Shown here: positions 43,233 to 51,919 of the stretch, piece after piece
Layout of the letters: every line of letters starts with the position of its first letter
Position numbering within the stretch: position 1 is the first letter of the stretch
NCBI GenBank assembly: GCA_050018415.1
Contig: JBEKAB010000015.1
Location: forward strand, 28,299 to 92,298
Reading direction: 5' to 3'
Source of the DNA: UBA1161 sp002311745
GTDB lineage: Bacteria; Planctomycetota; Phycisphaerae; Tepidisphaerales; Tepidisphaeraceae
Length of the DNA: 64,000 nt
The notes under the pieces: generated by a model
Databases searched by the model: none
Seen by the model: the letters and a program-made list of their open reading frames with translations, nothing else
What the model was told of the DNA's origin: nothing
Program-made: the position numbers and the translations under genes

Positions 43233-46157
43233 CTACTGCGGCGTCAGCAGGCCGGCCAGGCCCCGGGGGGGGCCGGCGAGGTTTTGGGGGATCAGGTTCA
43301 CGTTGAATCCGCTCTGGTTGTTCACGGCGTCGTGGAAGACGGTCACGGCAATGGAGAAGGTGTCGAATTGGCGAGTGAGGGTCAGGTTGGTGCTGATGTC
43401 GTGGGTGTCGCCAAAATTGAAGCTCTGGTTGAATTGCAGGTTGTACTTTCGCGTGAGCTGATACGCGACGGAGAAGCTCAGGACCTGGGAGTCAAGGACC
43501 TGGATGTAACGGTCGTCGATGAAGTAGGTGATGCGTTCCTCGCGCAAGACAGCTATGCCGGCGGAGGCGGTGGCCAGTTCATGCTGGTCCATGTTCCACT
43601 GGGCATCGGAGAGGACGGCGGTGGTGTCGCTGAGGTGCCAGGTGGCGTCGGCGTTGACGCCCTGGCGCGGGATGGAGGTTTCGGGCATGGAGGGGAAGTA
43701 GAGGCCGCGGAATTGCACGGGGTTGAGAATGCCCGGCGGGGGCTGGTTGGCGAAGAAATTGCCCTCGACGTTGAGTTCAAGGAAATCGACGCTGCGCCAT
43801 TCGCCCGGTCCGCCGCGCTGGGTCTGCCAGCGCTGGTGCCAGGCGAATTGGGCGGCGGCGATGTCGTTGACGCCGTCGACGTCTTGGTCGTAGATGAACA
43901 ATTTGCTGCGGTCCAGGGTGGTGCCGGCGGCGAAGAGATTGACTTCCGGCTGGATCACGGTGCGGATGCGGTGGATGTCGAACAAATCGGACTCTGCGGA
44001 GTCGTCGATTTTCCAGAAGGCGGTGGCGATGCGGAAGCCCCCGCCGCTGTAAAGGCGGGTTTGTGCGTCGCCGCTGGGGCTGTTGCTGTAGGTGGTGACG
44101 CGGCCCAGGACGTAGGGCACGATTTTGAACTGCCCGGCGGCAAAGGGCCAGTCCAGTTCCTGGCGGCTGTCGGCGCGGTAAACGGGACCGCCGGGCGTGC
44201 CGGTCATCCCCTCGGAGGCGATGCCGGGCGAGAGGCCCGGGCCAAACCCCTGCTGCAAGAGCGATGCGTGGCTGTTTTCAAAACTGAGGCGCGAAGCGCT
44301 GTTGTCGCTGAAAAAGCTGAGGTGGTCGTCCAGGAGGCTGTCGCCGATGCGGCGATAGCCGATCTCGGGCATGCGCTGGATGTCGAACTGCTCCTGCTGG
44401 CGGTCGGCGTTGGTGATGAATGGGGTGGTGTCGAACTCGCCCAGGAAGGTCAGGGCTTCGGTGTCCCTTTGGCGCTTGACGTAGAACGAGGCGTCGTAGG
44501 GCATGCCATCGTCGAAGTCGGGCTGGTAATACTCCTCGAGGAAGGTGGGGTCGGAGACGTAGCCGGCGCGGATCTGCACCTGCCAGTCATCGGGGAAGAA
44601 GTGCTGGTGCTCCCAGAGGACGCGGCCGCGGAGCTCGGCGGGCGGCTGCACGTTGGTGCGATCGCCGCCGAGCTGATCGATTCCGCGGTCGTCGATGATG
44701 TAGCTTTTGAAATCGCCCTCGAAGTTCCAGGGTTGGCCGGTGGTGGGCGTGATGAAGCCGCCACCGTAGAGCGCGTCCAAGCCGGTGCCCAAGCCGCGGC
44801 GCGAGAAATCGTCCAGGCGAAAGGAGAGGTCGAGGTCCTTGGGGTGGGGCTGGCCGAGGGTCTCAAACAATCCCCATTGGCTGGTGAAGCCCGTGCCAAA
44901 GCGCTGGGAATTCTGGGTGGACAGGGCGCGCAGGGGGAAGGGATCGCTGCTGACGGTGCCGGCGGCGATGGGGAGGTAGAAGACGGGGAGGCCGAAGAAA
45001 TCGAGCGTGTCGTTGGTGGCGACGAAATCGTTGTCCTCGCCGCCGCTCGGGCGGACTTCCTGGTGCACATAGGCATCGCTGGCGCGGACGCTGATGCTCG
45101 GGGTGGCGAAGGAGCTGGTGGTCATTTCAACGTGTTCGGCGGTGAATTCGCCCTGGGCGAGCTGGTGCATTTTTTCGGCGCGGACGATGACGGGGAGTTG
45201 CGTCTTGGGGTCCAGGGTGTGCAAGACCACGCCGGTGAGGACGGCGCGGTCGTGGACAAAATCGTAGTAGGCGCGGTCGGCGGTGAGGCGCTGCTCGGCC
45301 CTGCCGCCGGCGGCGGGCGTGAAATTGATACGCACGTCATCTTCCAAATAAGCGGCGGTGATCTTGCTGCCGACGTTGGAGAGGTTGCCCAGCGTTTTCA
45401 TCTGCGCGGTGGTCACGCTGGTGAACAGGACGATACGGCCAGCCAGCAGTTCCAAGAAGTCGCCGTTGTCGCGGGCCTGGGTGAGGGTGACGCCGCCGCT
45501 GAGCACAACCGCGACGGTGTCATCCGCCAGGGCCATTTGCTCGGCGAAAGGGGCGTGGAATTCGATTTGGCCGCCGGTGGGATTGATGATCGCGGCGCCG
45601 GGTTGTGTCGCGGGGGGCGGGCCTGGGAACGGGGCGTATTGCGTGGCCGGCGACGTGGATGGTCCGGACGTCGCGCCGCCGGAGGCGCGAATGGAGACGG
45701 CGCGGCGGAACAGGGCGGAGGCGGAATCATCCTCGGCAAGGCGCTGGGCGGTGATGCGGATGGTGCCGCGGACGACGGCATTGACCAATAACTGAGTTCC
45801 GCTGCGCGACAGGTGATTGTTGGTGGCGGTCAGGGATGCGTTGCCGATCAGTACGATGTCGGCCTGCTGCTCGCCCAGGAGGCCGCCGCTCTGGGGCCAG
45901 AGCCAGATGACGGCCTGGTCGGCGGCCAAAGAGACTTGGTCCATCTCGATGGTCACAGGGCCCGGGACCTCGATGACGTGGGTTTGGCCTTGGCTCCAGG
46001 TGTAAGCCTTGTCGGCGCTAATCAGGAGTTTTTCGCTGACGGAAGCGGATTGGCCCCAAGCGGAAGGTGACGCAAGGAGGGCAGTCAGCAGCGCCCAGCC
46101 GAGGACCGCCCTGTTCCCTAGCAACGGCGCGCCTCCTTTGCGACGACGTGGCGGCAT
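43233..46157 (-). CDS. lptD: LptD-like LPS assembly / OstA outer-membrane protein
   Basis: A 974-residue protein with a signal peptide ('AVLGWALLTALLASPSAWGQS') and an N-terminal OstA/LptA-like beta-jellyroll region (~30-400). A long C-terminal region then alternates short beta strands, as in a large barrel. Family marks include 'FFGLPVFYLPIAAGTVSSDPFPLRAL' in part, 'FRLDDFSRRGLGTGLDALYGG', and repeated barrel strands with terminal aromatic residues. ATG 46157 is chosen as the first codon of the signal peptide; the frame is open upstream. LptD inserts LPS in the outer membrane, so with lpxA this supports a lipid-A-based outer membrane. It is divergent from sppA. Confidence 0.8.
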   Translation of the reverse strand: MPPRRRKGGAPLLGNRAVLGWALLTALLASPSAWGQSASVSEKLLISADKAYTWSQGQTHVIEVPGPVTIEMDQVSLAADQAVIWLWPQSGGLLGEQQADIVLIGNASLTATNNHLSRSGTQLLVNAVVRGTIRITAQRLAEDDSASALFRRAVSIRASGGATSGPSTSPATQYAPFPGPPPATQPGAAIINPTGGQIEFHAPFAEQMALADDTVAVVLSGGVTLTQARDNGDFLELLAGRIVLFTSVTTAQMKTLGNLSNVGSKITAAYLEDDVRINFTPAAGGRAEQRLTADRAYYDFVHDRAVLTGVVLHTLDPKTQLPVIVRAEKMHQLAQGEFTAEHVEMTTSSFATPSISVRASDAYVHQEVRPSGGEDNDFVATNDTLDFFGLPVFYLPIAAGTVSSDPFPLRALSTQNSQRFGTGFTSQWGLFETLGQPHPKDLDLSFRLDDFSRRGLGTGLDALYGGGFITPTTGQPWNFEGDFKSYIIDDRGIDQLGGDRTNVQPPAELRGRVLWEHQHFFPDDWQVQIRAGYVSDPTFLEEYYQPDFDDGMPYDASFYVKRQRDTEALTFLGEFDTTPFITNADRQQEQFDIQRMPEIGYRRIGDSLLDDHLSFFSDNSASRLSFENSHASLLQQGFGPGLSPGIASEGMTGTPGGPVYRADSRQELDWPFAAGQFKIVPYVLGRVTTYSNSPSGDAQTRLYSGGGFRIATAFWKIDDSAESDLFDIHRIRTVIQPEVNLFAAGTTLDRSKLFIYDQDVDGVNDIAAAQFAWHQRWQTQRGGPGEWRSVDFLELNVEGNFFANQPPPGILNPVQFRGLYFPSMPETSIPRQGVNADATWHLSDTTAVLSDAQWNMDQHELATASAGIAVLREERITYFIDDRYIQVLDSQVLSFSVAYQLTRKYNLQFNQSFNFGDTHDISTNLTLTRQFDTFSIAVTVFHDAVNNQSGFNVNLIPQNLAGPPRGLAGLLTPQ

Positions 46158-46235
46158 TATAGAAGTCACGGTGGCAGCGTCAATTGCGGCAAAACGCAGC
46201 CGCCGCCCGCCCGTGGGCCTAGGATAAGATTTGGA

Positions 46236-46265
46236 TTGAACCGCGCCTCCGGCGAGGTTTATAGT
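46236..46265 (+). promoter_or_regulatory. sigma-70-type promoter of sppA
   Basis: TTGAAC (46236-46241) and TATAGT (46260-46265) are 18 nt apart, about 26 nt before the sppA ATG. Confidence 0.55.
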
Positions 46266-46291
46266 ACATCGTGGGATCATTCGGGAGCTTT

Positions 46292-48253
46292 ATGTTGAAG
46301 CGAGTTTGGGCAACGCTGATTGCGTTGCTGGCGGCGATATTGGTCAGCGCGGAATACGGACCGGCCAAGGTGGATTCGGTTGCGCTTCAGAGCACGCGGC
46401 CGTCGGATGCCGGAGCGACGACCCAGCCGGCGCCGACCAGCCGGCCGGCGGCGGAGGTTCGCAAGCGGTTTCCCACGCCGGCGGAACTGATGGCGCGGTT
46501 GAAGCGCTGGCGCCAGCAGGAGGAGGTGCTGCCGAAGGTGGCGTACTTCGAGCTGGGTCGGCCGCTGTTGGAGAAGCCGGCGGATTTCTCCTGGTTTGCC
46601 AATCCGCAGAGCACGCTGACGCTGCAAGGGCTGGTCGACCGCCTGGAGCAGGCGCGGCAGGACAAGCAGATTCGCGCCGTGCTGATCACCCTGGGCAATA
46701 CGGGGTTGAATTTGTCGCAGGCGATGGAGGTGCGGGCGGAACTGGATGCGTTGCGGCGGGCGGGCAAGCGGACGTTCGTGTATGCGGATGCGTACGACAC
46801 CACCAGTTACCTGGCGGCGTGCGGGGCCACGGACCTGTGCATGCTCGAGGGGGGCGAAATCATGATCCCCGGCGTCGGGTTCGAGGCGATGTTCGCCAAG
46901 GGCTTGCTGGACAAGATCGGCGTCAAGGCGGATTTCGTGCAGATCGGCGAGTACAAGGGCGCGGATGAAGAACTCACGCGCACCGAGGCCAGCCCGGAAT
47001 TGCGCGGGGAACTGAACAAGCTGGCGGATTCGCTCTACGGGCAGATCATCGACACCATCAGCCTCAGCCGCAATCTTTCCCACGCTCAGGTCGAGCAGAT
47101 CGTGGATGATGCCCTGATCACCGGCAGGGAGGCCAAGGACCGCGGGCTGGTGGATCACCTGGTGCAGATCGACCAATTGCGCGACCTGCTGGCCGACGAG
47201 CTGGGGCAGAAGGTGAGCCTGGTGCGTCATTACGGTGAAATGGACCGGGAACAGGTGGATTTATCCAGCCCGTTTGCATTTTTCGCCATGCTGTCGCGGC
47301 GCCCGCCGGCGGCGACACGGGATGGAATCGGCCTCATTTACGCCGAGGGGGTCATCGTCGACGGCCGCAGCGAGGAGGGGCTCTTCGGCGACGCCGGGAC
47401 CATCGGGTCGGACGATCTGCGGCAGGCGCTGCGCGTCGCCCAGCGCGATGCGAAGATCAAGGCGGTGGTGATCCGCATCGATTCCCCCGGCGGCAGCGCC
47501 CTGGCCAGCGAGGCGATGTGGCAGGCGGTGCGGCGCCTGGCCAAGAGCAAGCCGGTGGTCGTTTCCGTCGGGTCGATGGCGGCCAGCGGCGGGTACTACC
47601 TGGCGTGCAGCAGCGACGACATCTTCGCCGACCCCACCGCCATCGTCGGCTCCATCGGCGTCGTCGGCGGAAAACTCGTCTTCACGGACTTGTTCACCAA
47701 GTTGGGATTGAACACCGAATCGTTCGAGCGCGGACGCAACGCGGACCTGTTCAGCTCCAGCAAGAGCTGGGACGAGCGGCAGCGCCGGCAGATCACCAAC
47801 TGGATGCGGCAAACCTACGATCAATTCACCGAGCGCGTGATGGCCACGCGCAACGGGAAGATCAAGGACATCGATGCCGTGGCGCGGGGGCGAATCTTTT
47901 CCGCCAAGCAGGCCAAGGACCTGGGGATGGTGGACCAGATCGGCGGCGTGCGGGATGCCATCGCCTACGCCGCCAAGCAAACGGATTTGAAAAGCGGCGA
48001 GTATGACGTTCGGGTTTTGCCGGCGCCCAAGACTCTTTCGGATTTGTTCAACGGCGCGGCCACCGATGATGACGACGATGCCGCCACGCCGATCCACCCG
48101 AGCATGGAGATGGGCCCCGACGGGCTGCTGGGCGCGCTGGCCGTCTTGCCGCCGTCGATTCGCCAGGCGCTGGGGCAACAGTTGCGGATCCTGGCGCTGC
48201 TGCAGCAGCGGCCGGTGGTTCTGGCTTGCCCGTACGTGCTCATCGTGAGGTAG
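46292..48253 (+). CDS. sppA: signal peptide peptidase SppA (67K type)
   Basis: A 653-residue membrane-anchored serine protease of the S49 family that degrades cleaved signal peptides. A single N-terminal membrane segment ('VWATLIALLAAILVSAEYG') is followed by two tandem S49 domains. The candidate general-base Lys is in 'GEYKGADEEL' of the first domain, and the nucleophile Ser in 'GSMAASGGYYLACSSDD' of the second. ATG 46292 follows GGAG; a GTG lies upstream at 46271. A Pro/Thr-rich linker after the membrane helix suggests an exposed periplasmic enzyme. It is divergent from lptD. Confidence 0.9.
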   Translation: MLKRVWATLIALLAAILVSAEYGPAKVDSVALQSTRPSDAGATTQPAPTSRPAAEVRKRFPTPAELMARLKRWRQQEEVLPKVAYFELGRPLLEKPADFSWFANPQSTLTLQGLVDRLEQARQDKQIRAVLITLGNTGLNLSQAMEVRAELDALRRAGKRTFVYADAYDTTSYLAACGATDLCMLEGGEIMIPGVGFEAMFAKGLLDKIGVKADFVQIGEYKGADEELTRTEASPELRGELNKLADSLYGQIIDTISLSRNLSHAQVEQIVDDALITGREAKDRGLVDHLVQIDQLRDLLADELGQKVSLVRHYGEMDREQVDLSSPFAFFAMLSRRPPAATRDGIGLIYAEGVIVDGRSEEGLFGDAGTIGSDDLRQALRVAQRDAKIKAVVIRIDSPGGSALASEAMWQAVRRLAKSKPVVVSVGSMAASGGYYLACSSDDIFADPTAIVGSIGVVGGKLVFTDLFTKLGLNTESFERGRNADLFSSSKSWDERQRRQITNWMRQTYDQFTERVMATRNGKIKDIDAVARGRIFSAKQAKDLGMVDQIGGVRDAIAYAAKQTDLKSGEYDVRVLPAPKTLSDLFNGAATDDDDDAATPIHPSMEMGPDGLLGALAVLPPSIRQALGQQLRILALLQQRPVVLACPYVLIVR

Positions 48254-48359
48254 ACCGCGACAGGGGCATCCCCTCCGCGTCCCAGCGCCTTTGCGTTGGC
48301 CGCCGGGGGGATTTATCCTGGGGGGATCGAACCGATCGGCCAGCTCCAAGGATTGGTGA

Positions 48360-48920
48360 ATGTTCAAGTTTGGTAAGCGGGCCGGACAACCGCCCCGCGA
48401 GCCCGAAGGTGAACGTCGCGAGGTCCGCGTCAGCACCAAGCTCTGCACGGACCGCTTCAACGGCAAATACCCGCACGTCGGCATTTACGATTGCCGGCAG
48501 CGCAAGGTGTGGGTCTGTAAGCCGCTGGGGGGGCAGGCGATCCGCACCTCGCACGCACGGCTCATCACGGGGGCCGACAACGCGATCTCCACGGTCTGGA
48601 AGGATCGGTTCTTGTGCTATTGGCTCTACACGCCGCGGAGCGGCGAAGGGTACATCTTGGGCTATCCGATCGACTGGGAGGAAGCCCACCTGCTGATCCG
48701 GATCGATCCGCACTGGGATTACGACCGGCAGCGGCTGGTCCCGCCGGAATTGCTGGATCAGGTCAACGACAACGTGGAGCGGCAGATTCGCCACGGGGAG
48801 CGGATCGCCGAGTTTTTCAGACAATGCGGTCTGGATTATCCCGTGAACGTGCACTACATCGGCCAGCGAGCGGCGGAATCGCAGTTCTACGCCCGGCGGA
48901 TCGAGCCGGCCAACCCCTAG
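48360..48920 (+). CDS. conserved-looking protein of unknown function
   Basis: A 186-residue protein with no hydrophobic helix or signal peptide. It has a basic N-terminus, then alternating short strands with many aromatic and charged residues ('KYPHVGIYDCRQRKVWVCKPLGG', 'RFLCYWLYTPRSGEGYILGYPIDWEEAHLLIRID', in part), and an acidic C-terminal helix ('QVNDNVERQIRHGERIAEFFRQCG'). The composition looks like a genuine cytosolic protein. Not recognised as a known family. ATG 48360 has AAGGA upstream at a long distance. Confidence 0.55.
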   Translation: MFKFGKRAGQPPREPEGERREVRVSTKLCTDRFNGKYPHVGIYDCRQRKVWVCKPLGGQAIRTSHARLITGADNAISTVWKDRFLCYWLYTPRSGEGYILGYPIDWEEAHLLIRIDPHWDYDRQRLVPPELLDQVNDNVERQIRHGERIAEFFRQCGLDYPVNVHYIGQRAAESQFYARRIEPANP

Positions 48921-49194
48921 TGCCAGGGCGCCGCGGCCTGTCGCGCGGCATTTTGGTGATTGATCTGCCCCGTCGGATCGGGTAATTCTGTGTCAACGAG
49001 CGGTTGTGGGCGAAGGGCATGGCTTGGCAGTTGGGTGTTGTAACGCCACATCGGCCGCCGGGATTTTTCTGCAAGTTTAGGGCCGTCGGGTGTCGGAATA
49101 ATCCTGACGGTAAGCAAAATTGGCGGGGATGGTCATTCGTCGTCCGATCAGCGGCGGTTGTCCGCCTGGCGACGAGCAACAAAAGGAGCAGGTC

Positions 49195-49890
49195 ATGAGA
49201 CACCTGAGTCGAGCGATCGTATTGGGATTGGTTGCGGCGTCGCTGATGGTCGGCCGCGCGTATGCCGACGAGAACAAGGGCACCAACACGGGCAAGGAAG
49301 CGGTCAAGCCCACGGAGAAGCCGACGGGCGTGGAGACGGCGCAAATCGCCGGCGAGCTGGCGGCTTGGGCGCGGGCCAATCACGACGCGGTGGGTTTGGC
49401 CACGGCCGCACGCGTGCTGGCCATGGATCCGCCGCGCACCATGGAGAATCCGAGCAAGAAGGTGGAAGGCAAGCCCACGGATCAGCCCAAGCCCGTGGTG
49501 GGCGAGTTCACTCCGGCGTCGCTGATCAAGGAAGCCAAGGAGATGGCCAAGGATGACAAGGACGCCTTGGCGGCGGTGGAGCAGATCGAAAAGACGCTGC
49601 CGGCCAGCCGCGGACATCCGGGCGGGGCCATCATCGATCGGGACACCCTGCCCCCCGGCGGATCGGTGACTTACACCATCACTTTCAACGGCAGCGAGCC
49701 GATGGAAGTGGCGGTCTTCGCCAGCGCCCCGGGCATCATCGACTGGCACGTGTACGACGAGAACGGCAACGAAATCCAGTCCCAGGCCAGCGATCACTTC
49801 GTCAACATGCCCAAGTGGACCGGACCGTTCCGCGTCGTGCTGCAGAACCTGACCGGCGCGTACCAGCCGTATACCTTCGCGACCAACTAG
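49195..49890 (+). CDS. secreted protein of unknown function
   Basis: A 231-residue protein with a good AAAGGAG (49182-49188) upstream of ATG 49195 and a signal peptide ('IVLGLVAASLMVGRAYADE'). The mature part starts with a Lys/Pro/Thr-rich, helical ~110-residue region. It ends with a compact beta domain ('SVTYTITFNGSEPMEVAVFASAPGIIDWHVYDENGNEI', in part) that resembles the bacterial pre-peptidase or CARDB-like fold. No catalytic motif. The following GH28 gene begins 34 bp after its stop, so they may be co-transcribed and exported together. Confidence 0.65.
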   Translation: MRHLSRAIVLGLVAASLMVGRAYADENKGTNTGKEAVKPTEKPTGVETAQIAGELAAWARANHDAVGLATAARVLAMDPPRTMENPSKKVEGKPTDQPKPVVGEFTPASLIKEAKEMAKDDKDALAAVEQIEKTLPASRGHPGGAIIDRDTLPPGGSVTYTITFNGSEPMEVAVFASAPGIIDWHVYDENGNEIQSQASDHFVNMPKWTGPFRVVLQNLTGAYQPYTFATN

Positions 49891-49924
49891 GCGCGATGAC
49901 GGTGAGGGCCGACGGCATCCCTGC

Positions 49925-51865
49925 ATGAGGAGCCGGCACACATACGCGGCGTTGATCATCCTGCTGGCGACGGCGGCCCCGTCGCCAGCTTTTTCTTCCA
50001 CGACTGCCCCCACGACTGCCCCGGCCACGGCGCCGTCCGAGATTCCCCTGCCGAGCATTCCCGATCAAACGTTCAACGTTCTGACCTATGGCGCGATCGG
50101 CGACGGTGTCGCCGACGACACGGCCCACATCCAAGCCGCCATCGACGCCTGCAGCGCCGCCGGCGGCGGAACCGTGCTCTTGCCCGCCGGCAAAACCTTC
50201 GTCAGCAATCCCCTGAGCGTTTCCAGCAACATCAACATCCAGATTGACGCAAATCTGGATTGCCAGCTCAGGACGCAATACTCCGATCCCAAAAAGAGCT
50301 TGATCACCTATTCCAACGCCCATGACGTGGAGCTGAGCGGCAAAGGAATCATCGAGGGCCGGGGCGGCGTCGGTCCGCCGACCGGCGGAGGCGGCGCGAC
50401 GGGCGGTTGGTGGGGCACGAACAAGAAGAATACGGCGAAGGTGCGGCCGCGGCTGGTGCGATTCAGCGGTTGCACGAGGGTTTTGGTGCGCGACATCACG
50501 CTGCGGAATTCGCCGTCGTTCCACATCATCTTCGGCCCAACGGCGACGAACGATGTCACCATTCGCGGGGTCAAAATCTTCTCCCCCTCGTCCGAGATTT
50601 CGCAGGTTCCTCGGGGCAGCCTGGTGTCGCACAACACCGACGGCATCGACCCGCTGGGGTCCAACTACCTGATCGAAAACTGCGACATCAGCGACGGAGA
50701 CGACAACATCGCCATGCACGTCGAGGCCAACAACATCACCGTGAAAAATTGCCGAATGGGCACGGGCCACGGCATATCCATTGATGCCACCGAAAATGGC
50801 GTCAACGGCGTCTACGTCAGCAACTGCACCTTCGACGGCACGACCAACGGGTTTCACCTTAAAGCCGGCAGAGATAAGGGCGGGTTGGCGCAAAACATCA
50901 GCTTCTGTGACATCACCATGCACGGCGTGCGACACCCGATTTATATCAACAGCTATTACATGAATAACGGCGACAACCTCCCGAGCGATCCCGCCAAGGA
51001 CAACGGACAGGACGTGACGGCGACGACGCCGATCTGGCAAGACATCACGATGCGCAACCTCACGGCGGGCAGCCCTCCCGCGGACGGCGTGGCCGGCATC
51101 ATCTGGGGTCTGCCGGAGATGCCAATCCGCAACGTTTCGCTAATCAACGTGAAGATCGCGGCGCCGACGGGCCTGGTGGTCAATCACGCGCGAAACGTCT
51201 CGTTCGACGCCGACACACGGATCGTTGTCGGCCGGGGGCACGCGGTGTTGGCGACGTCGGCTTTGATCCTCTCCACGCCGTACGATGCGACGATTTTGCC
51301 CGGCGGGTTCGCCAACCAGGACGTGGGCGAACCCAAAATTCCGGCGGGAATTTCTTCCTCGCTGTACGATCCGGACACCGGCACTTGGACGATCCAGGGC
51401 GACGGGGCGGGGCTCGGCGGCAACCGCGACCAATTCAACTATTCCTACCAGAGCGTCAGCGGCGACAAGACGATGACCGCGCACTTGAGCAGCCTGGCCG
51501 GCGGAGGCGCGGCCGGGCTCATGTTCCGCGCCGGAACCAAAGCGGATGACCCGTTTGCCGCCGTCGTGCAGAGCAGCGGCGGCCAATTGACCTTCCAGTG
51601 GCGGCCGGCCGCCGGAGCCGCCGTCTCTACGGCCCCGCCGATCAGCGCTGCGCCGGTGCAATCCGTCTATCTCAAGCTCAGCCGCGCGGGCGACAGTTTC
51701 GAGGGTTCTTGCAGCAGCGACGGCCGCCATTGGAAACCGATTGGCCCCGCGGAAGAGATTCCTGTGCTCAACAGCGGCGATTTGACCGCCGGACTGGCCG
51801 TCACGTCCAACTCGGATGGCAGAACGGCCCCGGCTGTTTTCGACCACGTCGCGATTTCTCCCTGA
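49925..51865 (+). CDS. secreted GH28 polygalacturonase-like protein with C-terminal beta-sandwich
   Basis: A 646-residue exported protein (signal peptide 'AALIILLATAAPSPAFS'). After a Thr/Pro linker, the right-handed beta-helix begins 'FNVLTYGAIGDGVADDTAHIQAAIDAC', the usual pectin-lyase/GH28 start. GH28 catalytic motifs are present: NTDGID, GDDNI and 'GTGHGIS', with 'HLKAGRD' in place of the RIK motif. The C-terminal ~180 residues form a jelly-roll domain of the DUF1349 / concanavalin type ('GLMFRAGTKADDPFAAVVQS'). Probable role: hydrolysis of pectin-like or other acidic polysaccharides outside the cell. The substrate is uncertain. Confidence 0.8.
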   Translation: MRSRHTYAALIILLATAAPSPAFSSTTAPTTAPATAPSEIPLPSIPDQTFNVLTYGAIGDGVADDTAHIQAAIDACSAAGGGTVLLPAGKTFVSNPLSVSSNINIQIDANLDCQLRTQYSDPKKSLITYSNAHDVELSGKGIIEGRGGVGPPTGGGGATGGWWGTNKKNTAKVRPRLVRFSGCTRVLVRDITLRNSPSFHIIFGPTATNDVTIRGVKIFSPSSEISQVPRGSLVSHNTDGIDPLGSNYLIENCDISDGDDNIAMHVEANNITVKNCRMGTGHGISIDATENGVNGVYVSNCTFDGTTNGFHLKAGRDKGGLAQNISFCDITMHGVRHPIYINSYYMNNGDNLPSDPAKDNGQDVTATTPIWQDITMRNLTAGSPPADGVAGIIWGLPEMPIRNVSLINVKIAAPTGLVVNHARNVSFDADTRIVVGRGHAVLATSALILSTPYDATILPGGFANQDVGEPKIPAGISSSLYDPDTGTWTIQGDGAGLGGNRDQFNYSYQSVSGDKTMTAHLSSLAGGGAAGLMFRAGTKADDPFAAVVQSSGGQLTFQWRPAAGAAVSTAPPISAAPVQSVYLKLSRAGDSFEGSCSSDGRHWKPIGPAEEIPVLNSGDLTAGLAVTSNSDGRTAPAVFDHVAISP

Positions 51866-51919
51866 ACGTGACCTAAGGCAGTTGCCTTTCTGAACCGGCG
51901 GCTTATACCGTGGGGATTT

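Noticed and set aside
43284..45791. An 835-residue plus-strand open frame
   Set aside because: Fully antisense to the LptD-like gene and made of Gly/Ala/Val/Glu-rich low-complexity sequence; a GC-driven shadow.
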